The notes beneath the pieces were generated by a model. That model saw only the letters and a program-made list of their open reading frames with translations, was not told where the DNA came from and did no database searches. A DNA stretch of 64,000 nucleotides, taken from NCBI GenBank assembly GCA_028583605.1, contig CM053329.1:32264992-32328991 (forward strand). Direction: 5' to 3'. This document shows, one piece after another, positions 1 through 12,044 of the stretch. A program made the position numbers and the translations under genes. The first letter of the stretch is position 1; each line of letters begins with the position of its first letter. The DNA is from Dastarcus helophoroides (taxonomy: Eukaryota; Arthropoda; Insecta; Coleoptera; Bothrideridae).

Positions 1-1019
1 TTGTTGTATTTATTGTTAAAACAGTTTATTAATCATGAATAATAAAAGCATCAATTATTTTTCTTTGTTCATTATTTTACGAATCCATAATTATTCCATT
101 CGCTCAAATCGACATGATTAACTCGATATACTGGTACCTGTAAATATGTACTGTATATAGATGTAAATAACATCATATATCATTGAACCAACATATTTTC
201 GCCAAGTTGCCATGTTAACAACAATTCGTGCTTTCCATGAAATTAATTTTCAATGTCAGTTTTTGCGTGTTGTGATTAAAAAATTTCCTTCATTTTATAA
301 ATAACCCATGACTATTAAACAAATTATGCAGATTTGTTACTTTTTTTGAATGGTTTTTAGCTGCTTCCAAATACACAGGACACCAACTGACAAGCTTAAA
401 TTCTAGCGCCAACTTTAGAATAAATTGCCAATTTCACTGAAAACTCGTTTACAAATAAATGACTTAAACTAGGGATTTCGCGAAAGTCAAATTTTGAATA
501 AAACTCAAAATTTAGGTAAAAGGACTCCAACATTTCTACTTTAACTTCAGTATAATAACTTTAGACTTGACTTTTTGTTTAAAATTTTTTTTAAACCTGA
601 GAAGTTTCTAGAAGCAGTCAAAATTTTGAGAAAGTTTTTGATCTTGATAATTTTCAAGATTTTGTCTTTCATTTCAAATTTATAATTTAAATCTAAAAAT
701 GCTTTTCTGAAATTTTAATTTCAATGTAATTGAGCATTTTTTAAGCAATAACTTTTTAAAACAACTAAACAAAATCAAGTTTAGACTTTTAAATTTGATA
801 AAAATTTGAATAGTTCAATGCCGGAAGGGGTATTAGCCCTCGGAGTAGTTGTTTCTTGTGGATCGGGCTTCAAATATTTAAATTTTTAACACAGTAAATT
901 TTTAACACAGTAAATTGATGATGAAACGTCTATTCATGTTCAAATTTCCTAATTTTTCTTTTTTATATTTAAAAAAATTTTTTATTTTTAAGTTTTTCTT
1001 CCTCATTTTTCCCTTTCCA
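1..1019. other. AT-rich stretch, no gene recognised
   Basis: This stretch has no convincing coding exon. The open frame at 915-1187 is a T-rich shadow that runs into a dispersed repeat. Gene A lacks a recognisable first exon in the window, and that exon (a start codon, a few residues, then a phase-1 donor) could be hidden here or lie upstream of base 1. Confidence 0.5.
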
Positions 1020-1345
1020 TGTTATGCACTGCTGACGAGCTCAAATGAGAGCGAAACATCGATGTCCAGTGCTACAACTTTTTGTGTCTTTTTTTATATT
1101 TTCCTAATTTATCAAAAAAACAAAATTTTTATTGTTTCCATATCTAATTTTTGGTCTCCTATTTTTCATTATTCCTATTCTACGTAAAATAAAATGACCT
1201 CTTAATTTGTGAACTGTCCTGAAGTGACGTTTTCAATAAATTTAAATATCACGTAGTCGCATTTCAAAAACGGTTTAGAAAATTGTCAACAAACCATAAA
1301 AAAATTTAAATATTTCCAAACTGGGCCGAAGAAATGTTAAATAAA
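1020..1345 (+). repeat. Dispersed repeat, copy 1
   Basis: This segment matches 43318-43640 in the same orientation. The best-conserved part is GC-richer, around 1026-1075 (ACTGCTGACGAGCTCAAA, then ATCGATGTCCAGTGCTACA). It is followed by the same order of T-rich blocks, including TCTAATTTTTGGTCT, and a shared end near GGGCCGAAGAAATGTTAAAT / GGGTCGTAGAAATGTTGAAT. No open reading frame is shared, so it is a non-coding dispersed repeat of unknown class. Confidence 0.75.
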
Positions 1346-1524
1346 TTGAAAAAAACATAAAAACATAAACCTAAACTAAAATATGGGCTAAATAAGATTC
1401 ATCTTCTGACAACACAAAATGCAACCATATATTGTATTTACTGTAGAGTGTTTTCAATGTTCCAAAAAATAATGTTGTTCTAATTTTATTAGCAGCTAAA
1501 ACTAAAATAAATATTTGCTTACAG

Positions 1525-4500
1525 ACGAAAATTTTATTATTGAAGCCAAGAATGGGCCAACCCCAAAAAGCGATGGTCTTGGCTGGCGATATTTTAAAGA
1601 AATGAAAAGACATAAAGACAAAATTGCGCAGGTAGGTACATCGGGCATATTTTTCCACTTTTACTTGGCTAATCCTAAAATACCTACTTCATAAATTTTA
1701 TCAACGATAAGTAACAAAAAAATCAGCCAAGAGCGATTAGGGCTCTTAAAATTAGGCTTTCGTACCAATTAATAGAGGAAACAGTCAATAGACCAAATGC
1801 AATGATTTTCAAATATGTATGAGTTTGAAATTTTACCAAAATTTGCTTTTAATTCAATTTAAAAATAAAAAAATATTGTATATTTTTAAATACACACTTT
1901 TTTCTACAATTAATTCTAATATTTATGGAACTGTTGATTGTGTTGAGAATGTCTGAGGTAAAACGCATTGATTTACAATTTGCAATGAATTGAAGTCCAA
2001 CACAGCTCATGAGATCACCTCAAATCAAGCTCAAATGCTTAATTTCAACCGCAATTACTGCGTTGCTTACAATTTAATAAACCTGTGCCATCTCCGAAAA
2101 TTTTTCATTTGACATAATATAAAAGACAAATTTGATCTGCCTTTGGCTAAATATAGTTGTTTATTTGAAAAACATATTCTATATGGGTCACAAAACCTTG
2201 GAATACAAGCTCCTAATTATCCATAAAATGTTTTCTCTTTCCAACAACTATTACGATATTGGAAAAACTTGTAGTTTTCCCATAATTTATGACCCAATAT
2301 ATATTACCTCTATTAAATTTAAATTTTAGCTTTAGAAACCTAGGAGACTATTTGTTATATATTTTGAGCTGTATCTTTAGGATCATTGGACCCAAAATTA
2401 TAAGAAAAAAATATATTTTATGATCCTTAGAAGCAGCTCTTTCAAATGATACTTCACACGATATATGAATTAAAACTTGATTTTGACCAAATCAGTTACC
2501 TTTTTTATTACAAACTGATTTCTTTTTCTAATCGTTGGCTGGCGGTGTTTGAGTGGGTCATTGAGAACTAACGCTGTCCAAAATTATATTTCCATGTTAT
2601 ACAGTTTTCGAGAAAACATTTTTGTGACAGCGTTAGTTCTCAATGACCCACTCACCGACACAGAGTGAAATTAAAAGGATTCAGTTTTTTGTTTTTGGGG
2701 TATGAAACTCCATTAAAATATGGCGATTCATATGCAGGATGGACCATAAATAATGGTACATAGAGCAAGAGGAGATTTTTGGCATAAAAATAACGTGATT
2801 TAGCCACATTTACCTCATACTAAAAGTTGATATTAACAGAGATACAGGGTGTCAAATTTGAAAAAAAAATTGCGAATTTTTCCCATAACTGATGAACACA
2901 TTTCACTATAGACAAGAAATTTGGCTTATTATGGGTTTCTTCGGTAAAGAAATTCTAATTTGCTAAGAGATTGTCAGTAACTTATAGGGGGCGCCATCTG
3001 CGCTATCTTGAATTATTCTAAAGCATTTAAATAGATATTTTTATTTACCTACATTTTTAACGTAAAAAAGGTACACCTTCTAAATTTTGATACAAGCAAC
3101 CGTTTTCAAGATATTTGCCCTCAAAGTTTGTCGTACGTTTATTTTAAGTTATTTAAATGTGAATTTTTCGCAGTAGGTTTCAAAATAAAAGTATTAAAAC
3201 TGACTCTAAAATAGTTTATATCAAATATTACTCTGCTAACATTATTATTACACACATTTATTAAATTTCTAAAACAAATTTAAATAAAATACCAAAACAA
3301 AATTTATTTTCAAAAATAGGTATGTGGGAAATGACTTTTTTCATGTAAAGGGAATGTAAACAATTAAAAATCTGGCTGTCTTTTATTAAAATTTATCTTC
3401 AAATATCTGCTTTGACCACCCAAACTATTAAAATTTTCTTGTGCGGACTCAGAGATCATATCTCACATTTCTATGTTAAAAAATAAGTTATGTCTTAATT
3501 TTTTGGATTTTCTTTATTGAGATTTTCAAAATTTGGGTAATAATATTATTAGCAAAGTAATATTTAATATAGGTTAGTTTTAAAGCTGTCTTAAGATTAC
3601 TTTTGTTTCAAGCCTACTTCGAAAATTATAATAATATCTTAGTAATTTAAAACCAAGGCACGTCAAGCTTTAAAGGCAAATATCTTGGAAACGGTTGCTC
3701 GTATCAACTTTCGGAAAGTGCACCTTTCTGACGTAAAAAATATAGAGAAATAAAATAACTTATTTAAAATTAATATACGTGGGTGCACAAAAAAAGTTAA
3801 GATAATTTAGAATTATGCAGGATAGTGCAGGTAGCGCCCCCTATCAGCTATTGGTAATATGTTAGCAAATTAGAATTTGTCGACTTAAGAAACCCCCTTG
3901 GGCCAAATTTTGTGCTTATATTACAATTCATTCCATAATTATACGAAAGAATTTTTTTTCAACTTTGACACTGAGACACAGAGATACACTCTGTTAATAT
4001 CAACTTTTGGTACAAGGTAAATGTAGCTAAATCACATTATTTTTATTCTAAAAATTTACCATTGCTATGTGTACCATTACTTATGGTCCATCCTGTATAT
4101 TTCAAATTATTAATAACCAACATTTCTTGAGATAAATAACCTTATTTCTGGTGATTTCAGATCATAGCAGACACAGGAGAATTAGACACATTCGAAAACC
4201 TCTTAACTCGATGTATACGAGCTGCTATTAAACTTCAGTCCAAAAATTTAACCCAAGATGCGTTCATTAGTATTTGCTCCGTCAATCATCGTGACAGCGT
4301 TGTGCCTTTCGTAGCAGCAAAATTTATCAATTTGAATTTTGCCGCTGTAGATCCATCATTATCAGTGGATGATACAGTATACCTTCTGGATCAAGCTACG
4401 CCGAAAGTTATCTTCGTTTCCCCTGATTCCATAGAGCTCGTTGAAGCATCAATTGCAAAGCTTGGAAAAGAAATTGAAATAGTTGTTTTCGGGCAATCAG

Positions 4501-7500
4501 AAAAGTATGACACTTTTGATAGCTACTTAGAAGCAAGCAGTAATGAAAAGGAATTTGTACCTATCAAGCCTCGCAGTTGTAAGGATACGGCAGTAATATT
4601 TTTCAGTAGTGGTACCACAGGTCTGCCTAAGGGGATTTGTCTCAATCATTATGCTTTAGAGGCCCAAGCAGAGAATATAATGTAAGTCGATTATTAACTA
4701 TTATCCGATTTAGGCACTTAGATGAACTATTGATGTTTATGGATCATTCCGAAAAAACCTAATTTATACTAAAAATGAATACCTTGTGACCAATTAACTA
4801 GTGTACTGATTTTGTTTAGATTTTTCGTTACATGTGTCTTTCTCAAAACTGTTTCAAGGTAGCCCAAAATATCGACTATTTAAACATATCCTTTTCTAAA
4901 AAGAAAATCAGGACATATGGATCTCGAAATCTGCAATAACAAGTGAAGTGTCAAAATTTTCTACTGTAAACGTGCAATTACTAGATTTTAATTGAGATTT
5001 TCTGTGTTTTTTTTTAATATTTCTAATTTTTAAACATTTTAGGTCCGAATCTTGAAATCGCAAGTTTTTTTTTTTTTCGTACCTAGAATTGAAATTTCAA
5101 GTAAAATGTGGACAATGTACACTTCAAACTTTGTAATCTTGAAATGTCAAATTTAGACAATTTTTTCAATAATTTGAATTGAAATCCCAAATTGTTTGTC
5201 AAAACAATTTAATATTTTGGTTTCAGAATCAAGTTTTTGGAATTTGTCTCAGACAAGATTTCCCAAAATTTTAAGTTTACTAATAGTTGCAGTTTCAAGA
5301 TTTTGTTCGATACTTCGAGATTGAAATTAATATTTTAAATATATTCTTATTTAAATTTTTTAATCAGAATATCAAAAACCCGAAAATATCCAGGAAAACT
5401 TGACATTTTTATAAAAATATGTCGAAATTTCAGTTGTAAACTCGAATGTTTTACGTGCGCTTTGAACATTCATTGAACATTTCGAAGAGAAAGTTTGAAT
5501 CTAAAGGAAAAATCTATTTATTTTTTAAATCACAGGTTCTTTTACACCGAATTGTTTTCAAGTTTAAATTTTAAACTCAGAAGAAAAAATTAAATTTTGA
5601 GATTAGAATCAAGTTTTCCTGATTTGCTTTTGAAATTTAGTTTTCTCAAAATTTTAAGTTTAATAATAATTGAAGTTTTAAGATTTAGTTCAAAATTTTG
5701 AGATTAAAATTAATATTCTGAATGAACCTTCATTTGAATTTTTAAATCAAAATATCAAAAACTCGAAAACATTCAGATATACATTTCCGTAAAAATATGT
5801 CTAAATTTAAGTCCTAAACTCGAATGTTTTACAAGCGTTTTGGACTTTTCATTGAACATTTCTTGAAGAAAGTTTGAACCAAGAAAAAATGTAATATGTC
5901 TCGAAATTACGGATTTTTTTTCCAAGTTTGAATTTTTAGCCCAAAATTTCAATTTTCATTTAAGTTTCATGACCCTTTTTTTGAAATTAAAACTTGAACC
6001 TTGACATTTTGACCCTTGTCACTCACAATTTAATTAACAAATTAAAATTTTGAAATTCATAAAAATCTCGTTTCTAAGAAACATTTTATTTTTAAAGTTT
6101 TTTCCTAATTTTCAGTAAAAATTTTTAAATTTTCAATTCTTAATTAAAAATTTTGGACTATCTCAGAAAGTTTGGGTTCTTTCGGCAAACCTTGTTCTTA
6201 ATCCAGAGCGTTTCAATTTCCTTGTCAAAGTTTTGACCATTTTTGACGATATTTCGACTTTAACCACGTCATTTTAGTACCAAAGTAGAAAGTTTAAATA
6301 TAAGGAAAAATTCAATTTTAATTTCGAGGTCAAATTGGAAAGTCAACAATTTAAAATGGAACCTTCAAATACCAGAAAAAAAAACAGAAATTCATGAGAA
6401 TTTCTAAAAAGCATTTCATTTAAATTTGTCGTGTTGTCTCGAAAATTTTATTTTTTCGTTTTTTTGTTTCGATCCAATTTTTTATCAAATGTTCATTTTT
6501 CCAAACCGTTAACAGTGTTTTTATAAATTTTAATTTTTATCTAAAAATTGGATTTTCATTTCGAAATTTCAACTTTTTTCGACTTTAATCACCAAATTAA
6601 GCCTCCATGCTCACAATTTAAAGCATAAATCCATAGAATTGATACTATCGATTTGAATTCCAATACAGATGATGTCGATGTTTCTTTTGCTGATCAATTA
6701 AGATTAAATTTTTGTTTAATTGCCGATGTGGTAAAGGGGGAAAACCTTGTATGGATTTAATCATAAGCCACAGTATTTAGTTCAGTGCTCTAGCATATAA
6801 TTAGAGTTTAAAATTTTAAATTTAGGTCAAAAAGAATTTTACTTAAACCAACATTTTGGGCCAAAAAACTACAAATTTCGTTTCCAAAATTTACCATTAT
6901 TTTTGCCAAAGTTCGATTTGAAGTACAAAGATTTTCGAAATCTCAAAGAGGTTTTTTCTTTAAATTTAAATTGATATCACAAAACTTTTGCTCGATTTCC
7001 GAGATTATAGCTTTTTTTTTCAAAATTTTGGCTTATTTAAATTTTGACTTTGGATACAAAATTTCTTTAAAAAAGTCAAAGGTTGAATTTATAATCGAGA
7101 AATTTGACTATTTAAATTAAAATTTTAAGTACGAACTAAAAATTTTAAATGTGTACTTTAAATATTGTTGAAAATGTGAATAAAAGTCATATTTTCACAA
7201 AATTTTCAATTTTGACATAACATGCCCAATTTTTCATAGTTTCTTTTCAAATTTGTTTTAATTGATGATGAGTTCCAAAAATATTCTTTCAATACATTTC
7301 GAATTTCCTTTTTTAAAATTCCAAATTTTGAAGTAAATAAATAAAAAAATAATATTCAGACATCACATTTCGAGAAAAACTTATTAACAAATTAAAAGAC
7401 ATAACAATTTCTAAATCTTTAGATCATTTTTAAAAGGCTGCAAAATGATCGTAGAAAAAACAAAAGCAAATTTAAGTCCTACGTTTTTAATTTTGGTGCC

Positions 7501-9550
7501 ATGAACTGGTCCTTGGTTATCTTTAAAAATTGAAATACAAATCTTGTCCCTTGAAACCAAGAAAAATCTCTCTGAAAATTGGCTTGGCTATCGAAATGCG
7601 TTAGAGCAACATTTGTTGTGTTTTTTAATCTTTCTTCGTTTCAAGGGATAAGATTTGTATTTCAAGGTTTCTAATTTTTTGGATGTTGAAATTAATTTTT
7701 TTGCTGCAGCAGTTTTTGACTAAACACAATTCTTCGATGGCTACACTTTGCACGTTTTGGCCTTGTGAATGCTATATGTTATGTTCGCATTTTCCATTTG
7801 ATGAAGTTTTTATAGAACTTACTCGTTCGAAGTTACAGTTAGAGTTACAGTAACCGTTTTTGCCGGCCAAACGTAAGAAGGTTTTTTTTTGGTAATTTGG
7901 CCATCTAAAAATCTGCTGCGCTGCAATAAAGGGCTGCACTTTGCAATACAAGTCTTTTCTTTGTGGAAGCAAGCAGTTTTCGGCCCGGTAGGGTAGATGG
8001 CGTTAACAGAAGTTACTTTACGAAGTACAAGTAGCCACTATACTTGCTGACAGTAATGCTTTTATCGAATTTAAGTTGCGGGTATACCAGATTGATGAGA
8101 TTATATGAGATCAAAATCAGTGTCTGGTTCCCAAACTCTAAATCCAATAAATGCTTCTGTCTATCGGTATGTGCACTAAAATAAGATCTTTCTCTACAAA
8201 TCAAAAATTTGCGTTACAATTAAAACATTAATTTGTAAGAATGTTGAACCCTTTATTTTAAATTTTCTAATTTTGCTAAAAATTGAGAGCTAGTTGTTGA
8301 GTATCGTTTTGCATCTTTAGACGTCTGCAAGCCTTCCAAGAAGTTTCTTTATCTTATACCACATTTTATTGGATATCTGCTCAAATAGTACTGACGACAT
8401 GCACTATAGCCGGATTTGCCAGAGTGGTGACTTCAAAATTCGATCCAGAGCAATTTTGGAAATTAGTTGACAAATACAAGGTACAATAAACTCACTTTCC
8501 CGGTCAAATTACTAAGTGTGTATTGTTAGATTGGATCACTGTTCATTTCCCCGTTCCAATTTACGGAAATATTTCGAGTTGGAAAACCAAAAGAAATAAC
8601 AGCAGAGAGTCTTAAAGCAGTCTTGTTTGGCGGCGGTCCCACCTGCGAGGAACACATTCTTAAAGCAAGATTAGCTTTGCCTCATGCTGTAATGTGTCAA
8701 GGCTATGGACAAACTGAAGCGTCTGGATGCACCACTGGTTTTAATATTGCAAGTCAAGAAAGTTTAAAATTACTTCAGAAGAAACCTACATCGTGTGGTC
8801 AACCTCTACCTGGATTTACCTATAAGGTGAAATTAAATTGTCCATCAGATATTTGATGATGAGCAGTAGGGGACCGTTTGAGCATCCATTTATGTCACAT
8901 TTTGCTCTCGGTGCCGGAAACAACTAGTTAACGTTTTAATTTGGTCAAGCCTCCCACTGCTTGCCATCAAATAACTTTAACAAAAGTAAAATTATGATAA
9001 TGTGAGCTATGTTACAAGCTAAACATCTTACAGGTGGTCGATGTGGAGACTGAAAAAGTCGTAGGTCCTGGAAAAGAGGGCGAGCTTCGTTTGCGTTCTG
9101 AATATCTAATGAACGGTTATCACAATCGAGACATCACAGAAGCGTTTGATGCGGATGGTTGGTTGAGAACCGGTGATATTGTCTACTATGATGAAGATTT
9201 TTGCTTTTACGTCGTTGATAGAATCAAAGAAATGTTGAAATATCAGGGTTGGCACGTTCCTCCAGCTGTAGTGGAAAGTGTTCTTCAGCAGCATCCAGCT
9301 GTGGAAAACGGAGTCGTGATTGGTATTCCTCACGAAGTTGACGGAGACCATCCTATGGGATTAGGTCATTTTAAAATCTGGGTATCAAGGTAGAGTTACG
9401 TCTGAAGAAATCGAAAATTTTGTCAATAGCAGAGTACCAGAAAGACAAAAGCTTCGAGCTGGAGTTAAGGTAATAAATGAAGTGCCATTAACACCCACTG
9501 GAAAGATTAAGAGAAAGGAATTAAGGAAGATAATACTTTCGAGATCGTGA
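1525..9550 (+). CDS. Acyl-CoA synthetase (4CL/luciferase-like), gene A
   Basis: This is a member of the ANL adenylate-forming family, which activates a carboxylic acid with ATP and transfers it to CoA. The acyl substrate is unknown. The exons read by splice signals and by alignment to genes B and C are 1525-1631, 4161-4681, 8321-8480, 8530-8826 and 9034-9550, with intron phases 0, 2, 0, 0. Exon 1 was not found. The product would be about 535-545 residues, usual for the family. The motifs in order are SSGTTGLPKG (ATP loop, end of exon 4161-4681), FYWISAQ where luciferases have the HHGF pocket, YGQTEASG, GWLRTGD, DRIKEMLKYQGWHVPP, and PLTPTGK with the catalytic lysine. The C-terminus is LSRS, not a standard peroxisomal signal. 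One extra G at about 9364-9365 breaks the last exon, which is 517 nt against 516 in gene B. AATAAA lies at 9803-9808. The call is strong for the family and weak for the substrate. Confidence 0.88.
2551..2653. repeat. Perfect 28-bp inverted repeat (hairpin)
   Basis: The arms 2551-2578 and 2626-2653 are exact reverse complements (outer end GAGTGGGTCATTGAGAAC) around a 47-nt loop. It lies in intron 2 of gene A, 78 bp before a larger foldback element. It is probably a small MITE-like insertion or a hairpin-forming element. No target-site duplication is clear. Confidence 0.85.
2731..4098. mobile_element. Foldback / long-TIR element, about 1.37 kb
   Basis: The two halves of this block are inverted copies of each other. 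The outer ends are GCAGGATGGACCATAA and TTATGGTCCATCCTGTA. Further matched pairs inside include TAAAAGTTGATATTAACAGA with TCTGTTAATATCAACTTTTG, GGGGGCGCCATCTG with GGTAGCGCCCCC, and ACCGTTTTCAAGATATTTGCC with GGCAAATATCTTGGAAACGGT. No transposase frame is present. It is a non-autonomous foldback-type DNA element in intron 2 of gene A, ending 62 bp before exon 4161-4681. Confidence 0.85.
4990..6730 (-). repeat. T-rich quasi-periodic repeat tract in intron 3 of gene A
   Basis: The tract is built of repeated T-rich words such as TTGAAATTTTAAGTTT and is the strand-reversed flavour of the A-rich elements at 12045-14290 and 58950-61625. It holds an internal tandem duplication of about 300 bp (5226-5520 and 5605-5900, period 378). 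The distal end AATTGCCGATGTGGTAAAG is also found, reverse-complemented, near 62950. No coding potential is seen. Confidence 0.6.
5226..5900 (+). repeat. Tandem duplication, period 378 bp
   Basis: The two units share TCAAGTTTT..., CAAAATTTTAAGTTTA, AGATTGAAATTAATATT, AAATATGTC.AAATTT and ACTCGAATGTTTTAC in the same order. The last word begins at 5440 in the first unit and 5818 in the second. It lies in the T-rich tract of gene A intron 3. Confidence 0.7.
7508..7675. mobile_element. MITE family M1, copy 1
   Basis: The left end reads GGTCCTTGGTTATCTTTAAA, then GAAATACAAATCTTGTCCC. The right end carries GGGATAAGATTTGTATTTCAA, its near reverse complement. Internal words TGCGTTAGAGCAAC and AACACAAC-like segments are shared with the copies at 31477, 40191 and 60372. 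There is no coding capacity. It is a non-autonomous inverted-repeat element in intron 3 of gene A. Confidence 0.85.
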
Positions 9551-10740
9551 ATGTGTAGATTGATTGGCAATTAGTAATGTGTAAACTAGTTTGTGCTATT
9601 AATCAATCGTATTTTATTTACATATACAGCTGTGGATCCTAAGTAAGTAGGTTATGAGCACATACATAGCTAGACATGGGATTACGAATCCTTACAAATG
9701 TAGGTCCATCGCCAAGCCATTTGAATATTCGAATTTTTTACAAAGAACTTGTCTATTTGCACATACTAAGGTACCACCCCTGTTTCGTATTTAGTGAAAT
9801 TTAATAAAGATGTTAACAACAAGTTTCTTGTCTTACTGTAAACTCCTCAGTACCTACTTATCAGTAAAAGTTGTCAATAAGAAAAGTTTGAGCAGCTTAA
9901 GCTGAGTTACACTTTTGTTAAGGAAAAGTTTATAAAATCAGACGCCGTTAAGGTTGAAAAACTTCAAATAATTCCAGATCACAAACTTTGTGTCCTTTGA
10001 TTTGAATAAACCAAAAGAATCACTTCTTTGTACAACTAACAGCATTACGAATATCAAAATCCCCCAGTCAATAATTCATCGTCAAAATCATGATGGTTAA
10101 GATGGATCTACAAGTGCAATTGGATGGTAGCTACAAAAAAGTATTTGCTGGATTCAGTTTAAGGTGAAAGTGGTTGATAAATTGATTTTCCTGAAACCCG
10201 GCAAAAGCCAAATTGATCCTACTATAAACTCATTATCAAGAGGGTTTCAAAAATTCTTATAAGGTATTTCTCGACCTTTGTCCAACGAAGGCTTGCTTTG
10301 AATTAAAATGATTCCTTTAGTTAAGAAAATTATCCCAAACTATTATAATAGTAAAATTTGTTCTGAGAAGTTAACAATTCACAGAAAGTTTTTAAACTAA
10401 GAACATATCAAAGTTCAAAGCTTGGGTCGATATCTCATCCAGATTTATAAAAATTAAGACGTCCAACCAGATGCACCATTTAAGCGTTCAATTATGTCAC
10501 CAGTTTGGTTAAAGACCTAGTGCCTCCATTATGTTTTGTTAAATTTTTTTACATGGAATATTATATACATAATATTTTCTGAAGTACGATTCACTCTTAA
10601 TACTTTTATTATGTCCTCTGGACTGCTATAAATACAACAAGTAGAAGGTGAAAATCAGTGGCTTAGACTCAATAAAAGCTGAGAAAGATTACTTTCCTCT
10701 GTATCCTTAAAAAATCACCTGTTATTTATTTTTGTTTTAA
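9551..10740. other. Intergenic, downstream of gene A
   Basis: This holds the gene A 3' UTR with AATAAA at 9803-9808. The rest shows no coding frame, RNA gene or clear repeat. Confidence 0.5.
9803..9808 (+). terminator. Polyadenylation signal of gene A
   Basis: AATAAA lies about 250 bp past the gene A stop codon. It is the first canonical signal downstream. Confidence 0.5.
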
Positions 10741-10743
10741 AAG

Positions 10744-12030
10744 TTAAGGATGATAACGAAGGCTTCCACGGCCAGAGTCAGTAGAGGATATACTTCTTCC
10801 GCCACTAAAAGTGTTCAACGTTTTGGCCGCCATCGTCTTCTTCAGGAACAAATAAACAATAAATGAAAAATCAAATACAAGGAAATATGCAATAATAAAA
10901 AAGGTCAATTTCAAAACATCAGAGCACGGTAACTCAGTATGTCCACCATACCAGAGGCGAAACTCTTCTGAATTGAAAATTGTTAAAAAGCTGAAACACG
11001 GAGTCACTGTCCTGTTTGTCTTCAATTTGGAAGCTCCTGTGAGCTGAATGTTTAGCTCTCGTGCCAACGTTTCGGTGGTCTTCCTGGTGCTCGTTTGGTG
11101 TTGGGTTTTTCATTTACGGCTATTTTCGTCAGGCGGTCGCCTATTATGCGGTTTACGTGGTCTCTCCGTTCTCTTCTTCTTTCTCTTGACCATTTTACTA
11201 CGTCTTTGATGTCACAGGTATTCCTTGTATTCTCGCTCCTTCTAAGATATCGTAGCGTGTTTCCTGTTATTGTTCTTAGTGTTCTCATTTCAGCTGATCT
11301 CAGTATGCGTTTGGTGCATGTGTTGTCCGTTCTTGTTTCGATTGCGTAGGTCAAGACTGGCCTGACACGTGATTTGTATATTTTTACTTTACTTTGGGTA
11401 CTTAAGGGCTTATTTCTTTAGATTATGTCTTCTAGATGCCCAGATATGACGATTGCTTTATTAGCTTGGTTTGGGGTTTCTTCTTTGAGGTTTCATCCGC
11501 TTGTGATGTTGACGCCCAAGTACTTGATGTTTATGACCTGTTTAATGCTGTTGCCGTAGACTTCGAGTTTGCATATCCTGGGTTCTTTTGCAATGATCAT
11601 CGATTCGATTTTCTGGGTGGATATGGTCATATTATACCTTTTCGCTATTTGTTGGAATCTAAACAGTAGTCTCTGTAGTTCATCATCATTCGCTTTTCGC
11701 TAGCAGTACAGCGACTTCTGCGTAACAGACTATTTTTATTTCTTTGTCGCCCGTCCTATATCCTTCACTCGTCTTCTTCACTTCTTTTATGATTTCATCC
11801 ATTATTAGATTAAACAGTATTGGACCTAAGGCAGTCTCCTTGTCTCACGAAGGTATTGCTGACTGTTAAGTCATTCCCTACTTTTATGAAAGTTTTGGTG
11901 TCTGTGTTCAGTTATTTTATAATATTTACGATTTTCTCATCAAATTTTCTTTTTGTTAGCTGCTAGATTACATCTCGTAGTATCACTTTATCCAAGGCCT
12001 GAGTGAGGTCCACGAAATACATATAAGCTG
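10744..12030 (-). mobile_element. LINE remnant: RT palm to C-terminus and 3' UTR
   Basis: Read on the - strand this is the second half of a non-LTR reverse transcriptase. It begins near 12030 with FVDLTQALDKV (motif A) and passes a degraded catalytic box, CYAEVAVL in place of YADD. It continues through IKYLGVNITSG near 11500 and ends with the R-rich tail APGRPPKRWHES at 11052-11354. Several stops and frame changes break it. 10744-11050 looks like the element's 3' untranslated part. It is 5' truncated, and the AT-rich element at 12045 begins about where it stops. Confidence 0.85.
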
Positions 12031-12044
12031 GTTTGTTGAATTTA

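Noticed and set aside
915..1187. 90-codon + strand frame rich in Phe and Leu
   Set aside because: It runs across a dispersed repeat and T-rich DNA and has no domain or homologous frame in the second repeat copy.
2551..4098. CRISPR-like array or RNA gene from the repeats here
   Set aside because: The repeats are inverted pairs, not regularly spaced direct repeats, and the DNA is eukaryotic.
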